Positions 18,798-27,341 of a stretch of DNA of 64,000 bases are shown here, piece by piece (position 1 is the stretch's first letter; each line of letters starts with the position of its first letter). The notes under the pieces are model-generated. The model was not told the origin of the DNA. It did not search any database and saw only the letters and a program-made list of their open reading frames with translations. The DNA comes from JAPEKQ01 sp964516845 (lineage in GTDB: Bacteria; Joyebacterota; Joyebacteria; Joyebacterales; Joyebacteraceae): assembly GCA_964516845.1 (NCBI GenBank), contig CAZEXP010000005.1, forward strand, positions 1 to 64,000, read 5' to 3'. The translations under genes and the position numbers were made by a program.

Positions 18798-21700
18798 ACC
18801 GCTTATCGGAGCGATCCTTGCCATCGCCCTTCTCGCCGCGTTCGTGACGACCGCGGGCGCCGGCACCCTGGCGAGGACGAGCGGGCGCCGCGTGGTCGAT
18901 CTGACGGGGGTGGACCTCGCCGACGGGCGTGTCGCGCTTCCGGACTCGTTGATCGTCGCCGGCAGCGACACGGTGCTCGTCAGCGATCGTCCCGCCGAGC
19001 GGGGCGTCGACTACGTCCTGGACGTCTCCGCTTCCAGCCTTCGCTTCCTCCGCGACCTTCCGGATACCGCGCGCATATCTCTCAGCTACCTCTATATTCC
19101 CGGGGCTCTCGCCCGCGAGCAGCGATACGCGATGCTCGATGCCACGGGGGAACTCCCGAATGTGTTCGCCGCGCCGGAGAGCCTCGTGAGTCTGCGCATC
19201 GCGGAGCCCGATCGCGCACCCGTCGGGTCGGGTCTGAGGATAGGGGGCGCCAAGACGTTCGGTGTCAGCGTGGGCTCCGATCGGGACCTCAAGCTCGAGC
19301 AATCGCTCCGCCTGAACGTCGAGGGCCGGGTCGCCCGGGATGTGTCCGTCCGCGCGTATCTCTCAGACCAGAACACGCCATTGCTGCCCGAAGGGGACAC
19401 GGAGGAGCTGCGCTCACTTGACAAGGTTCTCGTCGAGATCGAGGGCAAGGATGTCTCCGCAACGATGGGGGACATCGTGCTCGACATGACGTCGGGGAGT
19501 CTCCTGTCGATGCGTCGTGAACTGGCGGGTGTTATGGTGACGGGCAAGCGGGGTCCGCTCAGTGTCCTGCTCGCCGGCGCGCAGGCCTCGGGTGAGCAGA
19601 CGACCGCGGCCTTCATTGGCGTTGAGGGGAAGCAGGGGCCGTATCTGCTCCCGAACGCGTCGGGCGCAGTCGGCGTCACGATCGTTGCGGGAAGCGAGCG
19701 CGTCTGGCTTGACGGCGCTCGGCTCAAACGGGGGAGCGACAACGACTACGTCATCGACTACGCGTCCGGCGAGCTTCAGTTCTCGGAGACGCGGCCGATC
19801 ACGGCCGAGAGCCGGATCGACGTGGACTACGAATGCGCCACCTCCGATTTCGACCGCGACGTCTACGGGGGCACCGCCGGTCTCCGCTCCGCCGATGGGC
19901 GGATGGAGTTCGGCGCCGCATACTTCCGGGAGTCCGATGATGATTCGTCCCCGACGAGCGTGGACCTGTCCGACGACGATCTCGCACTGCTGGCCGCGGC
20001 CGGCGACGACATCGAACTGGCCCACGACGACGGCGTCGATTCGGTCGGGTACGGGAACGGCGACTACGAGAGGCTGCCCGACGGGACGTTCGAGCACGCG
20101 GGCGCGGATTCCGGATCGTTCGAGCTCGATTTCGAACGCTCTGACGGCGGCGACTACGCCTACGACTATGTCGCCGGGCATTACTACTATGCGGGTGAGG
20201 GGGTGGGGACACACCGGCTCGGGCGACAGCTGCCGCTTCCAACGGACGCGTCGCTGCTGGCGGTCAACGGGGCGGTGCGCCTCGAAGGCGGAGGGTTCGT
20301 CGAGGCCGAGGCCGCGCTGTCGACCTATGACCGGAACACACTCTCCGACCTCGATGATGATGACAACCTCGGGAACGCCGGGGTCGTACGGCTCGAGGCG
20401 CCGTCGCTGACGGGCGGTGTCCTCGGGGACTCGCGTCTGACGGCGTCCGCGGCAGGACGGCGCGTGGCGGGGAACTTCCGGGGGAACGGGCGGTTTCGCG
20501 AGACGGGCTATGAGGATCACTGGGAACTTCGCGGTCTCGAGGTTCCGACAGCCGAGCTCACGGGTGAGGGCACGCTGCGGTTCGACATGCCGGGCGGCGG
20601 GTCGGCCGAGGTCCGGCACGGGCGACTGGAGCGCGGTGACGCGCTGACCTCGATGCGGACGCGGTTCTCGGTCGAGGCATCACCGGCGGAGCGCGCTCGC
20701 GTCTGGCTGAGCGGCCGGATCGTTGACCTCGACTACACGGCGGCCGCGGACACGGCACTCACGCGGGAGCGGAGGCTCTACCGCGCGGGCGGCGACGTCA
20801 CGCTGGGTCACGTGCGGCCGGGAGCGACCTGGACGAGCGATGAGGCGACCGAGGACGGCGTCGGGGAGCGCTACGACGAGTACGGCGTGACGCTGGCGAG
20901 CGCCGGTCTGAGGGGCGCCGGCCTGCGGGCAGGGTACGCGTATCGGATGACCGACCGGCGCGGGGAGTCGGACGACTGGTCGCGCGCGGCCGTGACGGCG
21001 ACACAGACCTACGGCCTGGAGCTGACCCGCTGGGAGCCGCTCACGGTGGACGCGAGTGTCGTTCGTAGGAGGACCGACTTCGAGGACGGGCTCGCGGAGT
21101 CCGACACGCGTTCGGATCTGGCCCGCGTTCGGCTCGGTCACTCGTCGCTCGGCGGGGCCGTCCAGGGCGAGGTCCGATACGTCGTCACCACGACCGAGGT
21201 CGAGGAGAAGGAACGCTACGTCACCGAGGAGGACGGTGTCGAGGTGACGCGCATTATCTCCACCGGACGGTACCTGCCGGTGACCGATCTGAGCGCCGGG
21301 ACGCGGTGGAGTTTCCGTCCCGGCTCGGGCGGTACGACGCCGTCGGGGCTTCCCGACCCGAGCGCGCTGCGGCGCTGGCTTGCGCGTTTCTCGTTCGAGA
21401 CCGACCTCAAGCTGCGCGAGGCGACGACCACCGATGAGAAGGAGCGGCTCTATCTGCTGGACCCGTCGGTCCTCCGCGGGGACGACACCGTCAGTGGGGA
21501 GCTCACCGGTCGCCACACGCTGAGATACGCCTCCGCCGGGGGGACGTTCGTGAGCCGTCTTGCGCTGCGGACGGCTGACGAGCTGGAGCGCGTCTATTCG
21601 AACTCGCCCGAGGAGCGGCGCGATCGGGAGGTCACGCTCGAGTTCAAGCTCGCCGCATCCCGAGGCCTGACCTATCGCGTCCAGGGCGAGGCAGGCGAGC

Positions 21701-22128
21701 GTCGCCGTGACTCCGAAGGCACGGTCGACAGCTACGATCTTGATGTCAGGTCGCTTCTCGCCGAGGTCGCTCATCGCGGCTCCGGCGCGGTCGAGGTGCG
21801 GTTGACCGGCGTGTACGGGACCGAGGACGACGCGGTGACCGGGGTCGCGGCCGATGTCTGGAAGCTCACGCCGGCCGTTACGTACCGGCTGAAGGGGCGC
21901 GGGTCGATCTCGGCCAGTCTCACCCGGTCGAGCGTGGCGGCCTCCGGCGGCGAGTTGCCGCGCTACATGGCCGAGGGACGGGTGGAGGGAGGGGCGGCCG
22001 ATTGGCGGCTGTCGGCCGACTATCGCTTCAATCGATTCGTCACGGGCAATCTGAACTACACCGGGGAGCGGCGGCCCGGTTCCGACGATCGCCATACGGT
22101 CGATCTCAGAGTGAATGCGTTCTTCTAG
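18733..22128 (+). CDS. Large beta-rich envelope protein, uncharacterised family also seen in Bacteroidota
   Basis: About 1131 residues. A strong signal peptide (LIGAILAIALLAAFVTTAGAG) has no ATG or GTG just before it. The only reasonable in-frame start is TTG 18733, preceded by GGGGAGG, inside the end of the NHL gene. Near residue 200 is LSDQNTPLLPEGDTEEL followed by a VLVEIEGKDVSATMGD element. Near 300 comes GPYLLPNASGAVGV, VWLDGARLKRG and DYVIDYASGELQF. These match my memory of a ~1000-residue Bacteroidota envelope family of unknown function. The remaining ~750 residues alternate charged/aromatic strands as in a large barrel and end VDLRVNAFF, a BamA-type terminal strand. A SprA/Sov relationship was considered but not supported. 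Start position is uncertain. Confidence 0.65.
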   Translation: MSWTEPRVACSSSRSSTTQSTRPLIGAILAIALLAAFVTTAGAGTLARTSGRRVVDLTGVDLADGRVALPDSLIVAGSDTVLVSDRPAERGVDYVLDVSASSLRFLRDLPDTARISLSYLYIPGALAREQRYAMLDATGELPNVFAAPESLVSLRIAEPDRAPVGSGLRIGGAKTFGVSVGSDRDLKLEQSLRLNVEGRVARDVSVRAYLSDQNTPLLPEGDTEELRSLDKVLVEIEGKDVSATMGDIVLDMTSGSLLSMRRELAGVMVTGKRGPLSVLLAGAQASGEQTTAAFIGVEGKQGPYLLPNASGAVGVTIVAGSERVWLDGARLKRGSDNDYVIDYASGELQFSETRPITAESRIDVDYECATSDFDRDVYGGTAGLRSADGRMEFGAAYFRESDDDSSPTSVDLSDDDLALLAAAGDDIELAHDDGVDSVGYGNGDYERLPDGTFEHAGADSGSFELDFERSDGGDYAYDYVAGHYYYAGEGVGTHRLGRQLPLPTDASLLAVNGAVRLEGGGFVEAEAALSTYDRNTLSDLDDDDNLGNAGVVRLEAPSLTGGVLGDSRLTASAAGRRVAGNFRGNGRFRETGYEDHWELRGLEVPTAELTGEGTLRFDMPGGGSAEVRHGRLERGDALTSMRTRFSVEASPAERARVWLSGRIVDLDYTAAADTALTRERRLYRAGGDVTLGHVRPGATWTSDEATEDGVGERYDEYGVTLASAGLRGAGLRAGYAYRMTDRRGESDDWSRAAVTATQTYGLELTRWEPLTVDASVVRRRTDFEDGLAESDTRSDLARVRLGHSSLGGAVQGEVRYVVTTTEVEEKERYVTEEDGVEVTRIISTGRYLPVTDLSAGTRWSFRPGSGGTTPSGLPDPSALRRWLARFSFETDLKLREATTTDEKERLYLLDPSVLRGDDTVSGELTGRHTLRYASAGGTFVSRLALRTADELERVYSNSPEERRDREVTLEFKLAASRGLTYRVQGEAGERRRDSEGTVDSYDLDVRSLLAEVAHRGSGAVEVRLTGVYGTEDDAVTGVAADVWKLTPAVTYRLKGRGSISASLTRSSVAASGGELPRYMAEGRVEGGAADWRLSADYRFNRFVTGNLNYTGERRPGSDDRHTVDLRVNAFF

Positions 22129-22152
22129 CCGTTCGCGCAGATGGGAGCCCCT

Positions 22153-23874
22153 GTGCTGAAGTCCAACCGGCTCACGGTCCTCGCAGCGCTCGTCGTCACG
22201 ACGTGCGCGTTCGTCGCGGTCGCGACGGCGTCGGAGATGTTCCCGACGGTCGTCGGGAACGTGCGAGCGGAGGGGCATCAGAGTGTGAGCACGCGCGAAC
22301 TCCTCGACGCGTTCGGCGTGGCGCGTGGCGATCCGCTCGACCCGGAGGCGCTGGCATCCGGGGCCGACTCGGTGCTCGCGCTCCTCGCCGCGAGCGGCAG
22401 TCCGTTCGCGTCCGTCCGCGTCGACTGGGATGACGAGGATCCGGCCGGCGTTGTCGTTCGCGTGGAGGAGGCTCGAGGCGGGCGCATCGCCTCGGTCGCA
22501 TTCGCCGGGAACACGGCGGTCGGGACGGGTGAACTCGAGCTGCTTGTCGCGGCTCAGTCGGGAAGACCAACGACGGCGGCCATGCTCGAGGGAGACGCGG
22601 CGTCGATCGCCGCCCGGTATGCGGAGCGGGGATACCCGCTTGCGGCCGTTCGCCCGACCGTATCGCTCGCCACGGATGAACCGGGCGGACTCCTGCTCGT
22701 CTACGAGATCAACGAGGGACTGGCGGTCACGTTCGCGGACGTCCTTGTGGTCGGGAACAAACAGACCCGGGCCGAAGTCATCACACGGGAGACGGGCATC
22801 GTCCGCGGCGAGCCCTTCCGTCTCTCGGTGCTGGAGGACGTTCGACCGACGCTCGAGCGTCTGCCGTTCCTGGCATTCGTTGGGGAACCGGCCGTCGCCA
22901 TCAATCGCGAGACCGGCACGGCCGATGTGGGGATCGAGGTCGGGGAGGCCCGCGCGAACCGGATCAGCGGCGTGCTGGGGTATGTCCCCACCACCGAGGG
23001 TGAGGGCGAATTCACGGGGCGGGCCGACATCAGCCTGGGAAACATCGCGGGGACCGGCCGGAGGGCGCGGGCGACCTGGGAGAGGGTGCGCGACGGGCAC
23101 GACCGGATCGCCTTCGACTACACCGAACCGTGGTTGTTCGGAGCCCCCATCGACGCGGGTGTCCGCGCCGAGCAGGTCAACCGCGACACGCTCTACTCGA
23201 CGACGGAGGGCGACCTCTTCGTCACGGCTCGTTTCGGGACGCGGCTCGCCGTGACGTGGTCGGCCGGCGCGGAGCGGTACGTACCCGGCACGGGCGATGA
23301 GCCCTCAACCGACGGCTACCGCACGGCGCTCGAATTCACATACGACAGGACCGACAGTCCGCTCAATCCGACCCGAGGCGTCGAGTCGAGCGGTCGTCTC
23401 TTGTACGCCAGTGTCGAGGCCATCGAGGGGGATGCGTCGTATCGAACGGGCACGCTGAACGCGTCCGCGGCGGTGTACGTGCCCGTGCGGCGAGCTCAGG
23501 TCCTGGCGCTCGCGGCACGCGGCGCGGCGCTCACGTCGAGCGACGACGACGTTCCGCTCCATAAGCAGCTCGTCCTCGGAGGAGCGGGAAGCCTGCGCGG
23601 ATACCGCGAAGAGCAGTTCCACGGGACGGTCACGGCCCTCGGCAGTCTGGAGTATCGGTTCATCTTCGGACGGTACGCACGTATCGCGGCCTTCCTCGAC
23701 ATCGGCCACTACTCCAGGGAGGGTTCCAACCCCGTGTCGGAGACCAAGTTAGGCTACGGGGTCGGGTTGCGGGGGGAGACCCGATTGGGTATAATCGCCG
23801 TCGACTACGGCCTCGGTGAGGGAGACGGATTCCTCGACGGCAAGCTCCACGTCGGCCTCATTCGCGAGTTCTGA
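22153..23874 (+). CDS. BamA/TamA-like Omp85 outer-membrane protein
   Basis: 573 residues from GTG 22153, which has GGGAG 6 bases upstream; an ATG at 22141 is possible but has no ribosome site. Signal peptide, then about three POTRA-like modules (residues ~25-265, e.g. SVAFAGNTAVGTGELELLV and VLVVGNKQTRAEVITRETG). The Omp85 barrel follows, with the lid-loop motif GSLRGYREEQ near residue 480 and a terminal strand HVGLIREF. BamA usually has five POTRAs and ~750-800 residues, so this is a shorter Omp85, closer to TamA or to a specialised insertase. It ends the envelope cluster and may assemble its large barrels (inference). Confidence 0.85.
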   Translation: MLKSNRLTVLAALVVTTCAFVAVATASEMFPTVVGNVRAEGHQSVSTRELLDAFGVARGDPLDPEALASGADSVLALLAASGSPFASVRVDWDDEDPAGVVVRVEEARGGRIASVAFAGNTAVGTGELELLVAAQSGRPTTAAMLEGDAASIAARYAERGYPLAAVRPTVSLATDEPGGLLLVYEINEGLAVTFADVLVVGNKQTRAEVITRETGIVRGEPFRLSVLEDVRPTLERLPFLAFVGEPAVAINRETGTADVGIEVGEARANRISGVLGYVPTTEGEGEFTGRADISLGNIAGTGRRARATWERVRDGHDRIAFDYTEPWLFGAPIDAGVRAEQVNRDTLYSTTEGDLFVTARFGTRLAVTWSAGAERYVPGTGDEPSTDGYRTALEFTYDRTDSPLNPTRGVESSGRLLYASVEAIEGDASYRTGTLNASAAVYVPVRRAQVLALAARGAALTSSDDDVPLHKQLVLGGAGSLRGYREEQFHGTVTALGSLEYRFIFGRYARIAAFLDIGHYSREGSNPVSETKLGYGVGLRGETRLGIIAVDYGLGEGDGFLDGKLHVGLIREF

Positions 23875-23951
23875 CGCTTCCCGGCGAACCGCGCCAGCGT
23901 GCCCGCGCCCCATGATCCAGCCTGCCAACATGGAAGGAGCCGGTCCAGCCG

Positions 23952-25964
23952 ATGGGAACCAGGAAGAGCCCCGAAGCGCGCGTCCGCGAGCTCCAGGAGC
24001 TCATTTGCTACCACGACCAGCGCTACTACATCGACGCAGACCCCGAGATCACGGATGCGGAGTACGACGCGCTGATGGCCGAACTCCAGTCCCTTGAGAC
24101 GGCGCATCCGGAACTCGCGAGCCCGGACTCGCCGACCCGGCGAGTCTCCGGCGAGCCGACCGACGGGTTCGCGACCGTGCGGCATTCTGAACCGATGCTG
24201 TCGCTTGACAACACGTATTCCGCGAACGAACTCGGCGAGTTCGATTCCAGGGTCAGAAGGTTCCTCCCGGACGAGGCGATCGAGTACGTCGTCGAACTCA
24301 AGCTTGACGGGGTCAGTGTCTCGGTCAGCTACGAGGACGGTGTTCTCGTCCGCGCCGCCACGCGAGGCGACGGGACGACGGGCGACGACGTCACGGCGAA
24401 CGTCCGGACGCTGAGATCACTCCCGCTCCGACTGACCGGCCCGCACGCCGACGCGAACGTGGACGTGCGGGGCGAGGTGTTCATGCCCCGGTCGGGATTC
24501 GCGGCGCTGAACGAGGCGCGGCGTCGCACGGGCGATGCCGCGTTCGTCAATCCTCGGAACGCAGCGGCCGGGTCGCTCAAGCTCCTCGATCCGGGGGAGG
24601 TACGTGAACGGCCGCTCCGAGCGTACTTCTATCAGCTCATCGATCCATCCCGGTTCGGCGTAGCGCGACACAGCGACGCGCTGCGCATTGTCGCCGGGAT
24701 GGGGCTTCCGGTCGAGCCGCACTGGGAACTGGTGGACTCGTTGGAGGCGGCCGTGACCGCCTGCGACGTCTGGCGTGACCGGAGAGACGAACTCGACTAC
24801 GACACCGACGGGATGGTCGTGAAGGTCAATTCCCTCGAACAGCGGGGGCGGCTCGGGAGCACGGCCAAGAGCCCGCGGTGGGGGATCGCGTACAAGTTCC
24901 CCGCCGAGTCCGTGAGCACGAGAGTGACCGACATCGTCGTCCAGGTCGGTCGGACCGGACGACTCACCCCGGTCGCCGAGCTCGAACCCGTGTTTGTATC
25001 CGGTTCAACCGTCTCCCGCGCGACGCTTCACAACGCCGACGAGATCGAACGGTTGGACGTCCGGGTCGGCGACACGGTCATGATCGAGAAGGGCGGAGAG
25101 GTCATCCCCAAGATCGTCAAGGTCGTCATGTCGAAGCGGAAGGGCAGACCACGCCGATTCAGGATGCCGACGACGTGTCCCGCCTGCGGCGAGCCGGTTT
25201 CGCGTGAGGAAGGCGAGGTCGACACGCGGTGCAACAACGTCGCGTGCCCGGCGCAGCTGAAGCGCGCCATCGAGCACTTCGCCGCGCGCGGCGCGATGGA
25301 TATCGACGGTCTCGGTCCCGCCGTCGTCGAGCAGCTCGTCGGTGCGGGGCTCGTGAGCGACTACGGCGATCTCTACGGGCTGGACCCGGACCGCGTCGTC
25401 GAGCTGGATCGGATGGCGGAGGTATCGACGGCCAATCTCATGGCGGCGCTCGAGGCGAGCAGGGAGCGCCCGTTCGACCGCGTCGTCTTCGCGCTGGGTA
25501 TCCGGCACGTGGGCTCACGCGTCGCGCAGGCGCTGGCCGTGCGTCTTCCGAGCATCGACGCGCTGGCGGCGGCCGATGTCGAAGCGCTCGCGGAGACGGA
25601 CGAGGTCGGCCCCGTCATCGCGGAGAGCGTTCATACGTTCTTCCGTTCGGGGACGAACCTCACCGTGCTCGCGAAGCTCAGGAAGGCCGGGGTCCGGTTC
25701 GAGAGCGAGGCCCCGCTCAGTAGAGAGGGCGGAGGGCCGCTCGTCGGCAAACGGGTCGTTCTCACCGGTTCGCTCGAGGGAATGACCAGGCAGGAGGCCC
25801 GTGACGCCGTCGAGGCGGCCGGGGGAAGAGTCACCGGGAGCGTCAGCCGGACGACCGATCTGGTCGTGACGGGCGCTCATCCGGGTTCGAAACTAGAGAA
25901 AGCTCGCGAACTCGGTGTTACAATCGTGAGCGAGACGGAGCTCGTGAAGCTCCTCAGGGGCTGA
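23952..25964 (+). CDS. ligA: NAD-dependent DNA ligase
   Basis: 670 residues, the standard LigA length. Adenylation domain with the NAD-specific Ia region (CYHDQRYYIDADPEITDAEYD) and nucleotidyl lysine in VELKLDG (K117), OB fold, a four-cysteine zinc finger (CPACG...CNNVACP, about residues 410-435), helix-hairpin-helix repeats and a C-terminal BRCT domain (GKRVVLTGSLEGMTRQEA). Start ATG 23952; GGAG lies rather far upstream (12 bases). It seals nicks in replication and repair. It follows the Omp85 gene after 77 bases with no recognised promoter. Confidence 0.98.
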   Translation: MGTRKSPEARVRELQELICYHDQRYYIDADPEITDAEYDALMAELQSLETAHPELASPDSPTRRVSGEPTDGFATVRHSEPMLSLDNTYSANELGEFDSRVRRFLPDEAIEYVVELKLDGVSVSVSYEDGVLVRAATRGDGTTGDDVTANVRTLRSLPLRLTGPHADANVDVRGEVFMPRSGFAALNEARRRTGDAAFVNPRNAAAGSLKLLDPGEVRERPLRAYFYQLIDPSRFGVARHSDALRIVAGMGLPVEPHWELVDSLEAAVTACDVWRDRRDELDYDTDGMVVKVNSLEQRGRLGSTAKSPRWGIAYKFPAESVSTRVTDIVVQVGRTGRLTPVAELEPVFVSGSTVSRATLHNADEIERLDVRVGDTVMIEKGGEVIPKIVKVVMSKRKGRPRRFRMPTTCPACGEPVSREEGEVDTRCNNVACPAQLKRAIEHFAARGAMDIDGLGPAVVEQLVGAGLVSDYGDLYGLDPDRVVELDRMAEVSTANLMAALEASRERPFDRVVFALGIRHVGSRVAQALAVRLPSIDALAAADVEALAETDEVGPVIAESVHTFFRSGTNLTVLAKLRKAGVRFESEAPLSREGGGPLVGKRVVLTGSLEGMTRQEARDAVEAAGGRVTGSVSRTTDLVVTGAHPGSKLEKARELGVTIVSETELVKLLRG

Positions 25965-26003
25965 TCCTCCGGACGTTCAGCTGGACCGCCCGGAGTGAGG
26001 ATC

Positions 26004-27341
26004 ATGCCCCCTCCGCACCATCATCACAGCAGCCAGAGGAATGGGGTTCCCATGCTGGTCATGAAGGAGACGCGCGACGGGCGGACGACGCCCGATCTCG
26101 AGGCCGTCGCGTGTGAAGAGGGCATCGACGTCGCGCTGCTGGCCGAACAGGTGGCCAACGGCCGTGTCGCAATCATGAAGAACTCGAACAATTCGCATCG
26201 TCCCGTTGGCGTGGGTGAGGGGCTTCGGACGAAGGTCAACGCCAATCTGGGGACATCATCGGACGCCTCGGACATCGAGGAGGAACTTCTCAAGGTCGAC
26301 GCCGCGATCGAAGCCGGCGCGGACGCCGTCATGGACCTTTCCACGGGCGGCGATATCGACATGATCCGCCGCGCGGTCGTCGAGCGCTCCACCGTTCCGG
26401 TCGGAAGCGTTCCCCTCTATCAGGCGGCCATCAAGGCGCGTCGCGAAGGTCGTGGGATGGTCAACATGACGCCCGATGAGATCCTCGACGGCGTGCGGGC
26501 TCATCTGGACGACGGTATCGACTTCGTCACCGTCCACTGCGGTGTGACGCGCGAGGTCGCCGGCCACTGCAGGCGCACTCCGCGGCTCGCGGACGTCGTC
26601 AGCCGGGGCGGCTCGTTCCTGATGGAATGGATGTCCTACAACGACGCGGAGAACCCGCTCTACGAGCGCTACGACGACCTTCTGGATATCGTGGCCGAGT
26701 ACGACGCGACGATCAGTCTTGGCGACGGACTCAGGCCCGGCGCGTTGGCGGACGCCAACGACGCGGCCCAGATCGCCGAGCTCACCGTGATCAGCGAACT
26801 GGTGTTGCGCGCGCGCGAGCGCGGTGTGCAGACCATCGTCGAGGGCCCGGGACACGTGCCGCTCGATCTGGTGGCGTCCTCCGTGGAGCTCGAGAAATCG
26901 CTCTGCCACGGCGCGCCGTTCTACGTGCTCGGACCGCTCGTGACCGACGTTGCGCCGGGATACGACCACATCGTCGGCGCCATCGGCGGCGCGGTCATCG
27001 CCATGGCAGGCGCGGACTTCCTCTGCTACGTCACACCCGCCGAGCACCTGCGTCTTCCGACCATCGAGGACGTGAAGGAGGGCGTCTACACGTTCCGCGT
27101 GGCCGCCCATGCCGCGGACATCGCCAAGGGTATCCCGGGTGCGCGGGATTGGGACGACCGCTTCTCGGCGGCCCGCAGGGCGCTCGACTGGGACACGATG
27201 ATGAAGCTCTGCCTCAACCCCGAGAAGGCGAAGAGCTTCCGCGACGCGGCCCCGCCCTCGGACGACCGCCTCTGCTCGATGTGCGGCGAGTACTGCGCCG
27301 TGCACAAGATGAGCGGTGTCCGCGAGAGGGAGGGCGAATGA
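26004..27341 (+). CDS. thiC: Phosphomethylpyrimidine synthase
   Basis: Radical SAM enzyme that turns aminoimidazole ribotide into HMP-P for thiamine synthesis. Signatures include MKNSNNSHRPVGVGEGLRTKVNANLGTS (start of the family core), MDLSTGGDID, EGPGHVPLD, and the unusual C-terminal CxxC-x4-C cluster motif CSMCGEYC near the end. ATG 26004 has GGAG 8 bases upstream and gives 445 residues, beginning MPPPHHHHSS. ATG 26052 would give the more usual N-terminus (MLVMKETRDGRTTPDLEAVA) and ~429 residues. No TPP riboswitch fits in the 39-base gap upstream, so any thiamine control must act elsewhere. The stop overlaps the next start. Confidence 0.97.
   Translation: MPPPHHHHSSQRNGVPMLVMKETRDGRTTPDLEAVACEEGIDVALLAEQVANGRVAIMKNSNNSHRPVGVGEGLRTKVNANLGTSSDASDIEEELLKVDAAIEAGADAVMDLSTGGDIDMIRRAVVERSTVPVGSVPLYQAAIKARREGRGMVNMTPDEILDGVRAHLDDGIDFVTVHCGVTREVAGHCRRTPRLADVVSRGGSFLMEWMSYNDAENPLYERYDDLLDIVAEYDATISLGDGLRPGALADANDAAQIAELTVISELVLRARERGVQTIVEGPGHVPLDLVASSVELEKSLCHGAPFYVLGPLVTDVAPGYDHIVGAIGGAVIAMAGADFLCYVTPAEHLRLPTIEDVKEGVYTFRVAAHAADIAKGIPGARDWDDRFSAARRALDWDTMMKLCLNPEKAKSFRDAAPPSDDRLCSMCGEYCAVHKMSGVREREGE

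Noticed and set aside
18733..22128. Identification of the large envelope protein as SprA/Sov
   Set aside because: It is less than half the SprA length, and the SprA landmarks I remember (such as the SLFGIKT region) are not seen; similarity is better to another Bacteroidota family.
25965..26051. A TPP riboswitch before thiC
   Set aside because: The gap is only 39 bases and no thi-box sequence is visible; the space cannot hold the aptamer.
26627..27337. Upstream extension of the DnaQ-DinG gene
   Set aside because: The first ~237 residues lie in another frame over thiC and are Arg-rich nonsense; the ATG at 27338 with a 4-base overlap is the natural start.
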